From: Thermofilum sp. NZ13 | GTDB taxonomy: Archaea; Thermoproteota; Thermoprotei; Thermofilales; Thermofilaceae | Direction: 5' to 3' | Length of the DNA stretch: 64,000 bases | Assembly (NCBI GenBank): GCA_002855745.1 | Contig: NDWX01000002.1 | Coordinates: 1-64,000 of the forward strand | Part shown: in pieces, positions 17,936 to 26,553 of the stretch | How the letters are laid out: every line of letters starts with the position of its first letter | Position numbering within the stretch: the stretch's first letter is position 1 | Made by a program: the position numbers and the translations under genes | The notes under the pieces: generated by a model | Databases searched by the model: none | The model's input: the letters and a program-made list of their open reading frames with translations, nothing else | Told to the model about the DNA's origin: nothing

Positions 17936-19131
17936 TCACGACTGCTTTTCACCATAAACACAGATACAGACTTCATAGCTTCCTACCTTACCTGATGAAT
18001 TATTTCGACGTAGATGTTGTAGATGTGCCGCTGCTGAGCTACGACAAAGCCGAGGGGGAACCGTTCTCGAAGCTCATCGCTAGAGTAGCTCGGGAGTTGT
18101 CGGAGGGAGGTGTCAAAGAAGAGCCGCTGGGAGGAGGGCGTATCTACACTTTGAGATCACTTTTCCCAGGAGACTTTGGGGCCTTAGCAACTTTACCCGA
18201 ATTGGAGGTACTGATGAGCAGACTCGGGCGTAGGAGTTACGCTACAGTGCTAGCAACTCCGTTCCTAGCAGGATTCCTAGCTCTGAGGCTTAAGCATTAC
18301 CTAAAAGAGGTGCCAATAATTTACGAGGACGTTGACAGGTTCTACGACTTCTTCAGGAACCCCTTATACAAACTCGTAGCAAAAGCCATCGAGTTATGGG
18401 CTATCAGGAATAGTGATGCAGTCATTTCAGCATCCCCCCACTTGTACATAGAGGATGTTCACGTCAGGCGGGGTAAGCCCACATACTTTGTACCAAATGG
18501 CATAGAGTATGCTAGGTTCCGTGAGTCGGCCTTAAGGGCGAAAGGGCGCAATAGGTACGCTCTAGTGTACGTCGGTGCTATTGAATGGTGGTCCGGTCTT
18601 GATGTGGCAGTTAATGCGGTCTCTTTGGTCGCGAAGGAAATCCCAGACGTTAGGCTGTACATAGTGGGTGAGTATGGTACGCCTTTTGGCATCCATCTAG
18701 CCAGTCTGATTAAGCGTTTAGGCTTAAAGGATAAAGTCGTATTCTTAGGGCGGAGACCCTATAATTTCGTTGAGCATTTCCTACCGCGTTGCAGAATCGG
18801 TCTTCTCACTTTCCCTCGGTCAACGGTTACCGAGAGGGCTTTCCCGTACAAAGTGCTTGAGTATTGCGCTGCTGGAACCCCCGTGGTTTTAACTAGGGTG
18901 GGCGTACTTGCCACTCTCATCGAGAAGTACGGTGCGGGCATTGTGCATGATGTAGAAGACATTGAGGGCCTTGCATCGGGCATCGCCGAGCTGATAACAG
19001 ACGACTTAGTCTGGAGAGAGGTTAGTGAAAATGCTGTAAGGCTAGCCTCGCTATTCGATGTTGAGAGACTGGCCAGATTAGAAGCAGATATAATACGTTC
19101 AACATACGACATACGACATGTCCTGCGATAA
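17911..19131 (+). CDS. GT4-family glycosyltransferase
   Basis: A 406-residue protein from a GTG at 17911 that overlaps wecB by 25 bp. The N-terminal half contains EDVDRFYDFFRNPLY and DAVISASPHLY. The donor domain has LVYVGAIEWWSGLDVAV, then FPRSTVTERAFPYKVLEYCA and GTPVVLTRVG, the E...K-x-L-E-Y-x-A-x-G-x-P form common in archaeal GT4. The 3' end overlaps the next GT2 gene by 14 bp, so wecB, this gene and the GT2 form a tight operon. Confidence 0.8.
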   Translation: MGKPRILVITTAFHHKHRYRLHSFLPYLMNYFDVDVVDVPLLSYDKAEGEPFSKLIARVARELSEGGVKEEPLGGGRIYTLRSLFPGDFGALATLPELEVLMSRLGRRSYATVLATPFLAGFLALRLKHYLKEVPIIYEDVDRFYDFFRNPLYKLVAKAIELWAIRNSDAVISASPHLYIEDVHVRRGKPTYFVPNGIEYARFRESALRAKGRNRYALVYVGAIEWWSGLDVAVNAVSLVAKEIPDVRLYIVGEYGTPFGIHLASLIKRLGLKDKVVFLGRRPYNFVEHFLPRCRIGLLTFPRSTVTERAFPYKVLEYCAAGTPVVLTRVGVLATLIEKYGAGIVHDVEDIEGLASGIAELITDDLVWREVSENAVRLASLFDVERLARLEADIIRSTYDIRHVLR

Positions 19132-20143
19132 CACGGTTTCAGTCGTCATTGTTACACACAATGCTGGAAAGTATATCCTGCCTTGTTTAGTGTCTGTTCT
19201 CAGTTCACGCAATATACACTTGGAGGATGTCATTGTGGTGGATAATGCTAGCCAAGACAGTACTGTGGATACCATACAAAGGGTCTTTGGGAAAGACAGT
19301 CGAGTAAAGATCATTCGATTGCACAAGAACATGGGCTTCCCCTATGCATGCAATCTGGGCATAGCACATGCACATAGCAAGTATGTCGTGCTGATGAATC
19401 CAGACGCAATAGCTGATCCCTACTGCTTCGCTAACCTGCTGGCGATAATATCCAGCGACGGGCAAGTGGCGGTTGCACAACCTAAGATCGTCCACCCAGG
19501 AGGCTACATCGACAGCGCGGGCGGATTAATGGATCTCCTTGGCCACGGCTTTCACATAGGCAAGCTTCAAAGGGACCAAGGTCAATACGACAGATCTCGA
19601 GACATCTTCTATGCTACCTTTGCCTGCGCTATGCTACGACGCGACATCTACTTAAGGCTCGGTGGCATGGATCCTAGGTTCTTCCTCTACAACGAGGATT
19701 TGGACTTCTGCTGGAGGTGCTGGCTTGCCGGCTACCGTATAATCTATGCGCCTAATGCGATAGCCTATCATGTTGGTCAGCATATCACCAAGAAGCTACC
19801 GTATCAAGCCATCTACTTTGGCAGGAGAAATAGATTGTACACAGTGTTTACTAACTACCCTCTCTTAGTGGGTATCGTCGCTTCTCTCCTCCTTCTTGCG
19901 TTCTACATAGATCTTAGCTTTTTATCTGTTATAAGAGGGGATAAAATTGAGGCAAGACTCACACTGAGGATCGTATACAAGTTCTTCAGAGATCTCAAGT
20001 ATTTAACTAGGAAAAAGTTGAGCTTAGTCAGAAGAAGGCATCTTTCAGAGATTTTGGCACGCCGTTTGATTACCTTCAAGCTAGTGGGACTTAAACTGTA
20101 CCTAACAGGGCTCTATAGGAGGCAACCGGCATTGGAGAAGTAG
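19118..20143 (+). CDS. GT2-family (rhamnosyltransferase-like) glycosyltransferase
   Basis: A 341-residue protein from ATG 19118. The GT-A domain has VSVVIVTHNAGKYILPCLVS, VIVVDNASQDSTV, YVVLMNPDAIADP (donor site) and FLYNEDLDFCWRCWLAGY (catalytic ED). This matches the rhamnosyltransferase/WbbL-type subgroup. A hydrophobic stretch (LLVGIVASLLLLAFYIDLSF) near residue 260 suggests membrane association. The rml genes about 2 kb downstream could supply dTDP-rhamnose for a transferase like this; that link is inference. Confidence 0.8.
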   Translation: MSCDNTVSVVIVTHNAGKYILPCLVSVLSSRNIHLEDVIVVDNASQDSTVDTIQRVFGKDSRVKIIRLHKNMGFPYACNLGIAHAHSKYVVLMNPDAIADPYCFANLLAIISSDGQVAVAQPKIVHPGGYIDSAGGLMDLLGHGFHIGKLQRDQGQYDRSRDIFYATFACAMLRRDIYLRLGGMDPRFFLYNEDLDFCWRCWLAGYRIIYAPNAIAYHVGQHITKKLPYQAIYFGRRNRLYTVFTNYPLLVGIVASLLLLAFYIDLSFLSVIRGDKIEARLTLRIVYKFFRDLKYLTRKKLSLVRRRHLSEILARRLITFKLVGLKLYLTGLYRRQPALEK

Positions 20144-20310
20144 TAAAGCATAGCCTAAACTACATTACTTATCTTAATGGTGCTTTCTCGGTGTATCGCG
20201 TTGAGGCTATTGAAAAGTAGGGGATTATTCATGCAGTACTTCTTCATGCGAGTGAATATTATGAGTTGGGATGGAACATTTGGCGAATATTTCAACGTTC
20301 CCCTTAGATA
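20138..20310 (+). pseudogene. GT2 glycosyltransferase remnant
   Basis: Directly after the previous GT2 gene a frame reads YLNGAFSVYRVEAIEK before TAG 20218-20220, then EYYELGWNIWRIF in the same frame. These are the last-third motifs of a GT2 protein (compare YAEGSYSVYRVDYL in the broken gene at 21.7 kb). Nothing before them is recognisable, so only a fragment remains. Confidence 0.45.
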
Positions 20311-20409
20311 CTATATAGAACTGCCATGTGTTGAAGTCTGAAGCGCTTTGCCTGCAGAGTAAGCCTTAGATTGGAGGTCGACGGATTTCTGGTCGGGGCT
20401 GGATGAGGC

Positions 20410-21178
20410 GTGGAGGTTGAGGTAGGATCGCACTTAAGGCTTGCAGGGAAGCTTTACGATGCTGTAAGGTTCATCTTCATAGCAAGGCTTGCCGGAAGGA
20501 GGCTGAGGAGGCTCGCCGAGGTTTTTCCCACTCCTAGGGATGTCGTCGACAAGGCCTTCGGCTTCAGGTTTAGGGATCCGATTGCAAGCCTAGTGCTGAG
20601 GCGCGATGTCTACATCGACATTTAGGCCTGCTCAGGTGTATAAGGAGATCCTTAGGTTGGCAGAGATCATTGCAAACTTAAGGCCTAGGAGGGTTCTAGA
20701 GATTGGGACAACCGGAGGAGGAACCCTCTTCATTTGATCCAGGCTCGTCTCGGATGATGCTACAGTTATAAGCATAGACCTCCCAGGAGGCCTCTTCGGG
20801 GGCGGTTACCCTACATGGAGGGCAGTCCTCTACAGGTACTTCAGGAAATCCCAGCAGAAGCTACACCTGGTAAGGGGCGGCTCGCACGACCCTAGAACCC
20901 TTGAGAAGGTTAAGGAGATTTTGGGAGGTGAGGAGCTGGACTTCTTGTTCATAGACGGCGACCACACCTATGAGGGGGTCAGGAGGGACTTCGAGATGTA
21001 CTCACCCCTCGTGAGGGGCGGAGGCGCAGTGGCGTTCCACGACATCGTTCCGGGGCCTCCGGAGAACGTTGGAGGCGTGCCGAAGTTCTGGAGCGAGGTT
21101 AGGAATAGGTTTAAACACCTGGAGATAGTGAAGGATTGGAGCCAGGGAGGCTACGGCATTGGGGTGCTATTCCTGTGA
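20410..21178 (+). pseudogene. SAM-dependent methyltransferase (class I) with a frameshift and an in-frame TGA
   Basis: The 5' part (20410-20625) encodes LYDAVRFIFIARLAGRRLRR. Near 20622 an extra T shifts the frame. The next frame has the SAM-binding motif VLEIGTTGGGTLFI, then TGA at 20735-20737, then SRLVSDDATVISIDLPGG, LDFLFIDGDHTYEGVRRDFE and AVAFHDIVPG. This is the cephalosporin-hydroxylase/Methyltransf_24 type. The damaged second copy at 30.4-31.3 kb has TGG (Trp) at the TGA position, so Trp was the ancestral residue. If repaired the protein would be about 255 residues. Confidence 0.75.
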
Positions 21179-21194
21179 GGTGTGGGGTTTGTGA

Positions 21195-22210
21195 GATCTT
21201 GCAACAGTTGTTTGGCTTAACTACAACAGCTCTAGTTTTCTAAAATGTGGTGCTCGAGAGCCCGTGGTTACGGATAACGGCTCGGCGGATGGGAGCTTCG
21301 AGGCGATTAAGAGGCTCATTGAGGGGAGGAGGCCCAGCGGTATCAGGGTGAAGCTCGTCAGGCTCGAGAGGAACTACGGGTTTGCTGGAGGCGTTAACAG
21401 GGGTTACGCCGCTAGGGACCCTGACTCGAGGTACCTGGTTCTCCTCAACAACGACGCAGTCCCGTACCCGGACAGCCTGGGTAGGATGGTTGAGGTTCTT
21501 GAGAGCAACGAGGGGCTGGCTGCCGCTCAAAGGGTGATCGTTAGATACGGCAATCCCGGCGTTGTGGACAGCGCTGGGGGCTTTCTAGACGGGTTCCTCT
21601 TCTCCCACCAGGCCTTCAAGGGTTTGGGGACTTCTTCGGCGAGGAGGGGTTTCGACGCTACGTACGCTGAGGGGTCGTACTCTGTCTACAGGGTTGACTA
21701 CCTCAGGAGAGCTTTGAAGACCGGCGAGAGGCTTTTCTACGATTTCATGTTCGCGTACTACGATGACTCGTACCTCGGCTTAAAGCTGTGGAACGGGGGT
21801 TTTGCATCGCTACAGTGCCATGGGTGGTGGCGGAGCACGGGGGGAGCGCGACGCTTGGAAGGCTTAGGCCTAGCCAGCTCTACCTCATTATCAGGAACAG
21901 GATCGCTCTGAACGAGGTCTCGAATAGCAGGTGGAAGAGCGCTACGAAAACGCTGACGCTGAGGTCGATCCTCACGGCTAGGGACCCGAGCACCAGGCGC
22001 TTAATATACTCGGCTTACTCCGCTGGGGTGAGACTGGGGAGGCTACTCACAGGGCTCGGCGAACGCTTAGACGTTTACAGGGCCCCAGTGATCAGGCTAC
22101 CGGCCCGGGTAGCGGCGCTGGGCTTAGTTCTCCGCAGGGGCATCGACTCTTACTGCGGGGAAGCTTTGCTTAAGCTTGTTGAAGGCCCGCTTCGGTTTGA
22201 CGAAATATGA
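21195..22210 (+). pseudogene. GT2 glycosyltransferase with an N-terminal deletion and a frameshift
   Basis: The start of the domain (TVVWLNYNSSSFL) runs straight into VVTDNGSADGSFEAIKRLI with about a dozen residues missing, and no start codon precedes it. The body is good GT2: YLVLLNNDAVPYPDSLGR, EGSYSVYRVDYLRRAL and FAYYDDSYLGLKLWNGG. At a run of five G (21795-21799) the frame breaks. The correct C-terminus continues from about 21800 in another frame (CIATVPWVVAEHGGSATLG) to the stop at 22208-22210. It is rhamnosyltransferase-like in type. Confidence 0.72.
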
Positions 22211-22286
22211 TGGATTTAAGTCCCCCTAGATGCGCGCCTCGGAAGTCATTTACACTGAACCGGCGCACGCCCCGAACTCATGGAAG

Positions 22287-22297
22287 TATTTATAACA
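22287..22297 (+). promoter_or_regulatory. TATA box upstream of the rml operon
   Basis: An AT-rich box (tatttataac) in otherwise GC-rich DNA, about 85 bp before the proposed rmlA start. Transcription would begin near 22320, leaving a leader of roughly 60 nt. Confidence 0.4.
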
Positions 22298-22380
22298 TAA
22301 AGAGTATAATGATTGAATGTGTCGGGTCGCCGGCGCTCTGAACCAGTTGAGGCGTGTGTCAGCGTTTATGGTGGTGGCTG

Positions 22381-23445
22381 TTGAGGGGGCTTATCCTTGC
22401 TGGTGGTGAGGGGTCGAGGCTCAGGCCTATAACTCTCGCGGTGCCGAAGCACCTTATCCCGCTGCTCGGTAGGGCGATGATAGAGTACCCTGTTCAGCAC
22501 CTCGTGGAGGCTGGGGTGGGGGACATTGGCGTTGTTGTGGGGTACTTGGGGCACCTGATCAGGGGTTATCTGGGGGATGGGTCTCGGTACGGGGCTCGGT
22601 TCGTGTACGTTGAGCAGCCGGAGAGGCTCGGGATCGCGCATGCGATTCACCTGGCCGTGGAGGCCGGCTTCTTTGACGGCTCCTTTGTGGTGTACCTCGG
22701 GGATAACGTGCTGGCCGGGGGGATCGGGAAGTACGTCGGGAGGTTCCTTGAGGAGGAGCCCGACGTGTACATCCTGCTTTCGAGGGTTAGGGATCCGAGC
22801 AGGTTTGGGGTGGCGGTTGTCAGAGATGGGAGGGTTGTGAGGCTCGTCGAGAAGCCTAGGGAGCGTGTAGCCGACTTGGCCGTGGTGGGGGTTTACATGT
22901 TCAGGGACCCGGATCTCGTCGAGAGGGCTTACGCCTCCCTGAAGCCGTCGTGGCGCGGGGAGTACGAGGTGACGGATCTGATACAGTGGTTTATTGACAA
23001 CGGCTATAGGGTTCTCTACGACGTTGTGGATGGGTGGTGGAAGGATGTAGGCACCCCTGAGGGCCTGCTGGAGGCCCTCTACCTACTGCTGGACTCGATT
23101 GAGCCCAGGCTGGAGGGCGAGCTCGCGGGGGAGGCTGTGGGGCGCGTGATCGTTGAGAGGGGGGCTGTGGTGGAGGGCAGGGTGTACGGCCCCGCCTACG
23201 TGGGGAGAAACGCGTATATAGGTAGGGGGGCTGTGGTCGAGCAGTACACGTCCCTTGAGAGTGGTGTGAGGATGGCGTCCGGGGGCGCGTCGAGGACGCT
23301 TGTCATGGACAACGCTTTTGTGGATGTCGGGAGGCTGAGGCTTGTGGACAGCGTTTTGGGGAGGTTCAGCGTTGTTAGGTGCTCGAGGGAGCTGCACGGG
23401 GAGCTGAGGCTGGCGGTGTCGGACTACAGCAGGGTTGAAATCTAG
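22381..23445 (+). CDS. rmlA: Glucose-1-phosphate thymidylyltransferase (first step of dTDP-rhamnose synthesis)
   Basis: Makes dTDP-glucose from dTTP and glucose-1-phosphate. TTG 22381 is chosen because the protein then opens with MRGLILAGGEGSRLRPITLA, the exact nucleotide-binding start of the family; the frame is open from 22354. Further motifs: PKHLIPLLGRAMIEYP, YLGDNVLAGG and the pair LVEKP...WWKDVGTPE. At 354 residues it is the long archaeal form. The last 100 residues are left-handed beta-helix repeats (RGAVVEGRVYGPAYVGRNAY), as in RmlA-long/GlmU-like proteins. It leads an operon with rmlB, rmlD and rmlC. Confidence 0.9.
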   Translation: MRGLILAGGEGSRLRPITLAVPKHLIPLLGRAMIEYPVQHLVEAGVGDIGVVVGYLGHLIRGYLGDGSRYGARFVYVEQPERLGIAHAIHLAVEAGFFDGSFVVYLGDNVLAGGIGKYVGRFLEEEPDVYILLSRVRDPSRFGVAVVRDGRVVRLVEKPRERVADLAVVGVYMFRDPDLVERAYASLKPSWRGEYEVTDLIQWFIDNGYRVLYDVVDGWWKDVGTPEGLLEALYLLLDSIEPRLEGELAGEAVGRVIVERGAVVEGRVYGPAYVGRNAYIGRGAVVEQYTSLESGVRMASGGASRTLVMDNAFVDVGRLRLVDSVLGRFSVVRCSRELHGELRLAVSDYSRVEI

Positions 23446-23448
23446 GGG

Positions 23449-24468
23449 GTGGTGGGAGTGAGGGTTGCGGTCCTCGGCGGAGCGGGTTTCATGGGGAGCA
23501 ACTTCGTGAGGCACTTGGTTGGCGGCTACGGCGACGCCGAGGTGCTCGTTTACGATAAGCTCACGTACGCCGGCAGGCTTGAGAACCTCAAGGAGGTTCT
23601 AGACAGGGTCACTTTCGTGCGAGGGGACGTTGGGAACGAGGAGCTCCTTGCTCACGTCCTCAGAGAGTTCGAGCCGGATGTCGTGGTGAACTTCGCCGCT
23701 GAGACGCACGTCGACAGGTCCATAAACGAGCCGGCCCCCTTCGTCCGCACAAACGTTCTCGGCGTGTTCACAGTGCTCGAGACCATTACAAAGCTCGGCT
23801 CGTCGCTCTACGTGCACATCTCAACCGATGAGGTGTACGGTGACCTCGCCGGCACCTCGGACTACGCCGACGAGTCGTGGCCCCTCAACCCCTCGAGCCC
23901 CTACTCAGCGTCCAAGGCCGCGGGGGACATGCTGGTCAAGGCGTACGGGAGGACCTACGGGCTGCGCTACAGGATCGTGAGGCCCTGCAACAACTACGGG
24001 CCCTACCAGCACCCTGAGAAGCTCATCCCGAGGACCATTGTGAGGCTCCTCCGCGGCAAGCCGGCGACCGTGTACGGGGACGGGGACCAGGTGAGGGACT
24101 GGATCTACGTGGAGGACTTCTGCAGGGCCCTCGCGACGGTCGTGGATAAGGGTAGGGACTTCGAGGTCTACAACATCTGCGCGAACCAGTTCGCCACGGT
24201 GAGGGAGGTTGTCGAGAAGGTCGTCAGGATGATGGGCAGGAACCCCTCATGGGACATCGTGCGCGTTCGCGGGAGGCCTGGGGAGGACAGGAGGTACGCT
24301 ATGAGGTGCGGCAAGCTGGGAGAGTTGGGGTGGAGGCCTCTCGTGAGCCTCGACGAGGGCCTCAGGAGGACCGTCGATTGGTACCTTGGGAACGAGTGGT
24401 GGTGGAAGCCGATAGTGGATGAGACGTACGTCTTATCCGACGAGCCCTGGAGGGTGCCTTCAAAGTGA
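23449..24468 (+). CDS. rmlB: dTDP-glucose 4,6-dehydratase
   Basis: Extended short-chain dehydrogenase, 339 residues. The NAD-binding motif is VLGGAGFMGSNFVRHLV, with Ala in GGAGFMG. HISTDEVYGDLAG carries the catalytic TDE motif, and YSASKAAGDMLVKAYGRTYG supplies Tyr and Lys. RPCNNYGPYQHPEKLIPRTI matches the sugar-binding part of RmlB. The gene follows rmlA by 3 bp and its last four bases overlap the rmlD start. GTG 23449 is used; GTG 23458 is also possible. Confidence 0.92.
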   Translation: MVGVRVAVLGGAGFMGSNFVRHLVGGYGDAEVLVYDKLTYAGRLENLKEVLDRVTFVRGDVGNEELLAHVLREFEPDVVVNFAAETHVDRSINEPAPFVRTNVLGVFTVLETITKLGSSLYVHISTDEVYGDLAGTSDYADESWPLNPSSPYSASKAAGDMLVKAYGRTYGLRYRIVRPCNNYGPYQHPEKLIPRTIVRLLRGKPATVYGDGDQVRDWIYVEDFCRALATVVDKGRDFEVYNICANQFATVREVVEKVVRMMGRNPSWDIVRVRGRPGEDRRYAMRCGKLGELGWRPLVSLDEGLRRTVDWYLGNEWWWKPIVDETYVLSDEPWRVPSK

Positions 24469-25364
24469 GGGTGCTGGTGACGGGCGGGACAGGCCTCCTA
24501 GGCTGGTGGGTGGCGAGGAGCCTCGCTGAGGCCGGCTACGAGGTATATGCCACGTACCACTCTCAGGGCCCCGCCGACCTGGGAGGCGTGAAGTGGGTTC
24601 GGGTGGACCTCGCCGACGTGCGGCAGGTTGAAGGCGTTTTAGGCGATGTGAGGCCCGAGGTCGTCGTGCACTGCGCTGCCTACACTGACGTGGATGGCTG
24701 TGAGGTGAACAAGCGGCACGCGTACACGGTGAACTACGTCGCCACGAGGCTTCTTGCGGGTGGTGTCGCCAGGAGGGGTGGCTTCCTGGTGTACGTGTCG
24801 ACGGACTATGTTTTCGACGGTGAGAGGGGCATGTACAGGGAAGACGATGTCCCGAACCCGGTGAACTTCTACGGCCTCTCGAAGCTCCTGGGGGAGGTTG
24901 CTGTCGAAAGCCTCCTGGAGGGCTCGAGCGCCGTGGTGAGGGTTAGCGGCTTGTACGGCTACAGCCCGACGGGTAAGAGGAACTTCGGGGTTAGAGCGCT
25001 CGAGGACCTGTCTCAGGGGAGGGTGGTCTACGCGTTCGAGGACCAGTACCTGTCCCCGACCTACGTGCCCCAGCTCGCCCAGGCGGTCACTAGGATCGTC
25101 GAGAGAGGTATCACGGGCACTCTGCACGTGGCGGGCGAGAGGCTTTCGAGGTACGAGTTCGCGCTGATCCTGGCGGAGGAGCTGGGGGCTGACAGGAGCC
25201 TCGTGAAGCCCACCTCTCTAAGCTCCGCGAAGCTCGTTGCCAGGAGGCCTAGGGACTCGAGCCTCGACACCTCTAGGGCCGCAGGGGAGGGTTTGGCTCT
25301 GCGACCTGTGAGGGAGTGCGTGAGGGATTTTATAAGGGTTTACAGATGCATGACCGGGGGTTAG
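24465..25364 (+). CDS. rmlD: dTDP-4-dehydrorhamnose reductase
   Basis: Last step to dTDP-L-rhamnose. A 299-residue Rossmann protein with VTGGTGLLGWWVARSLAEAG for NAD(P)H binding, VHCAAYTDVDGCE (typical RmlD), YVSTDYVFDGERG, and NPVNFYGLSKLLGE with the catalytic Tyr-x3-Lys. The GTG start overlaps the rmlB stop. It sits before rmlC, giving the order A-B-D-C. A piece of its 3' end is repeated in decayed form at 28958-29003. Confidence 0.9.
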   Translation: MRVLVTGGTGLLGWWVARSLAEAGYEVYATYHSQGPADLGGVKWVRVDLADVRQVEGVLGDVRPEVVVHCAAYTDVDGCEVNKRHAYTVNYVATRLLAGGVARRGGFLVYVSTDYVFDGERGMYREDDVPNPVNFYGLSKLLGEVAVESLLEGSSAVVRVSGLYGYSPTGKRNFGVRALEDLSQGRVVYAFEDQYLSPTYVPQLAQAVTRIVERGITGTLHVAGERLSRYEFALILAEELGADRSLVKPTSLSSAKLVARRPRDSSLDTSRAAGEGLALRPVRECVRDFIRVYRCMTGG

Positions 25365-25366
25365 CT

Positions 25367-25921
25367 ATGCCTTTCGAGCAGTTTAAGCGCTTGGAGATAC
25401 CGGACGTTGTTTACGTTAAGTACAAGGTGTTCGAGGACGTGAGGGGCTTCTTCGCGGAGCTCTACAAGCGTACGGATTTTCTCTCAGAGGGGATTCCCTA
25501 CGACTTCGTCCAGGCGAACTTGAGCTACTCTAGGAGGGGCGTCGTCAGGGGTCTCCACTACCAGCTGCGGCCGCTCGAGCAGGGGAAGCTAGTCTTTGCG
25601 GTGAGGGGGAGGGTGTTCGACGTGGCTGTGGACATCAGGAGGGGGTCGCCTTGGTTCGGCAGGTACGTTGGGGTGACGCTGGAGCCCGGCTACGTGCTTT
25701 GGATTCCGCCCGGCTTCGCGCACGGCTTCCAGGCCCTGGAGGACGCCTACATCCTGTACCTAGTCACGAAGGAGTACAGCCTCCAGCATGAGAGGTGCAT
25801 AAGGTGGGATGACCCTGAGGTAGGTATTCCCTGGCCTATCAGGGACAGCGTGGTTCTGAGCGAGAAGGACAGGAGGTGCCCGCCGCTGAGGGAGGCGGAG
25901 GCGAACTTCACATACCCGTAG
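25367..25921 (+). CDS. rmlC: dTDP-4-dehydrorhamnose 3,5-epimerase
   Basis: Cupin epimerase of 184 residues. ATG 25367, 3 bp after rmlD, is preferred over the earlier in-frame start at 25316, which would overlap rmlD. Motifs: YKVFEDVRGFFAELYKRTDF, VVRGLHYQLRPLEQGKLVFA (the catalytic His in GLHYQ), WIPPGFAHGFQALED and ILYLVTKEYS, whose Tyr region is the second catalytic position. It completes the dTDP-L-rhamnose pathway in one operon. Confidence 0.92.
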   Translation: MPFEQFKRLEIPDVVYVKYKVFEDVRGFFAELYKRTDFLSEGIPYDFVQANLSYSRRGVVRGLHYQLRPLEQGKLVFAVRGRVFDVAVDIRRGSPWFGRYVGVTLEPGYVLWIPPGFAHGFQALEDAYILYLVTKEYSLQHERCIRWDDPEVGIPWPIRDSVVLSEKDRRCPPLREAEANFTYP

Positions 25922-25944
25922 CGTTGAGGAGCCGGGCTACTCTG

Positions 25945-26553
25945 ATGCCTTCCATAGTTCTATCGGGTTGCGATGGCTCGGGTAAGACTACGCTCTCGAG
26001 GGTTTTAGCCTCCTACCTCTCTAGGTATAGGTCGGTCAGGGTTTTCTGGTTTCGTGGCAGTCACCTCCTAGCCTCCCTGCTCCTCCGCATCCTCAGCCGA
26101 TTCAGGGCTTTTAGAGGTGGCTGTAACCCGTACTATGGGGTTTGCATTCCTGGTAAGCTGAAGTGGTTATGGATTCATATTGAGTTCTGGTCTGCTGTAC
26201 CGTATATTCTTCTGAGGATGGTGTTGGGGAGGCTGTATAGGTTCAATGTTTTCGATAGGGGTGTTGTAGACTTCGTTGCCTGGGTTATTGCTACCCTCGG
26301 CTACCCGGGGTTTCTGTCGAGCCTCTACGGTAGGTTCCTGGCTAGGCTGGCTTTGAGGGAGGATACTGTCTATCTTCATGCTGGCAGGGGTGTGCTTGTT
26401 GAGAGGGCTGATGTGTCGCCGGGTTTTATTTATAGGGAGTATGCTGTCTATGGTGTTTTAATGAGGTATCTTGCCAGGTGCAGTATCGATACTGGTTTAA
26501 ACAGCCCTGTAGAGGCTGCTGTAGGTGTTTTAAAGTGTATGGGGCTAGCCTGA
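25945..26553 (+). CDS. P-loop kinase, thymidylate-kinase-like
   Basis: ATG 25945 gives 202 residues starting [20 protein letters not shown], a Walker A motif of the dTMP-kinase fold. FNVFDRGVVDFVAWV is in the position of the DRY/DR-F nucleoside-binding motif. The sequence between is unlike true Tmk. The position directly after the rml genes, and overlap with a nucleotidyltransferase-like gene, suggest a special kinase that may act on a glycan precursor or lipid rather than on dTMP. That role is inference. Codon use is more AT-rich than in the rml genes. Confidence 0.6.
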   Translation: MPSIVLSGCDGSGKTTLSRVLASYLSRYRSVRVFWFRGSHLLASLLLRILSRFRAFRGGCNPYYGVCIPGKLKWLWIHIEFWSAVPYILLRMVLGRLYRFNVFDRGVVDFVAWVIATLGYPGFLSSLYGRFLARLALREDTVYLHAGRGVLVERADVSPGFIYREYAVYGVLMRYLARCSIDTGLNSPVEAAVGVLKCMGLA

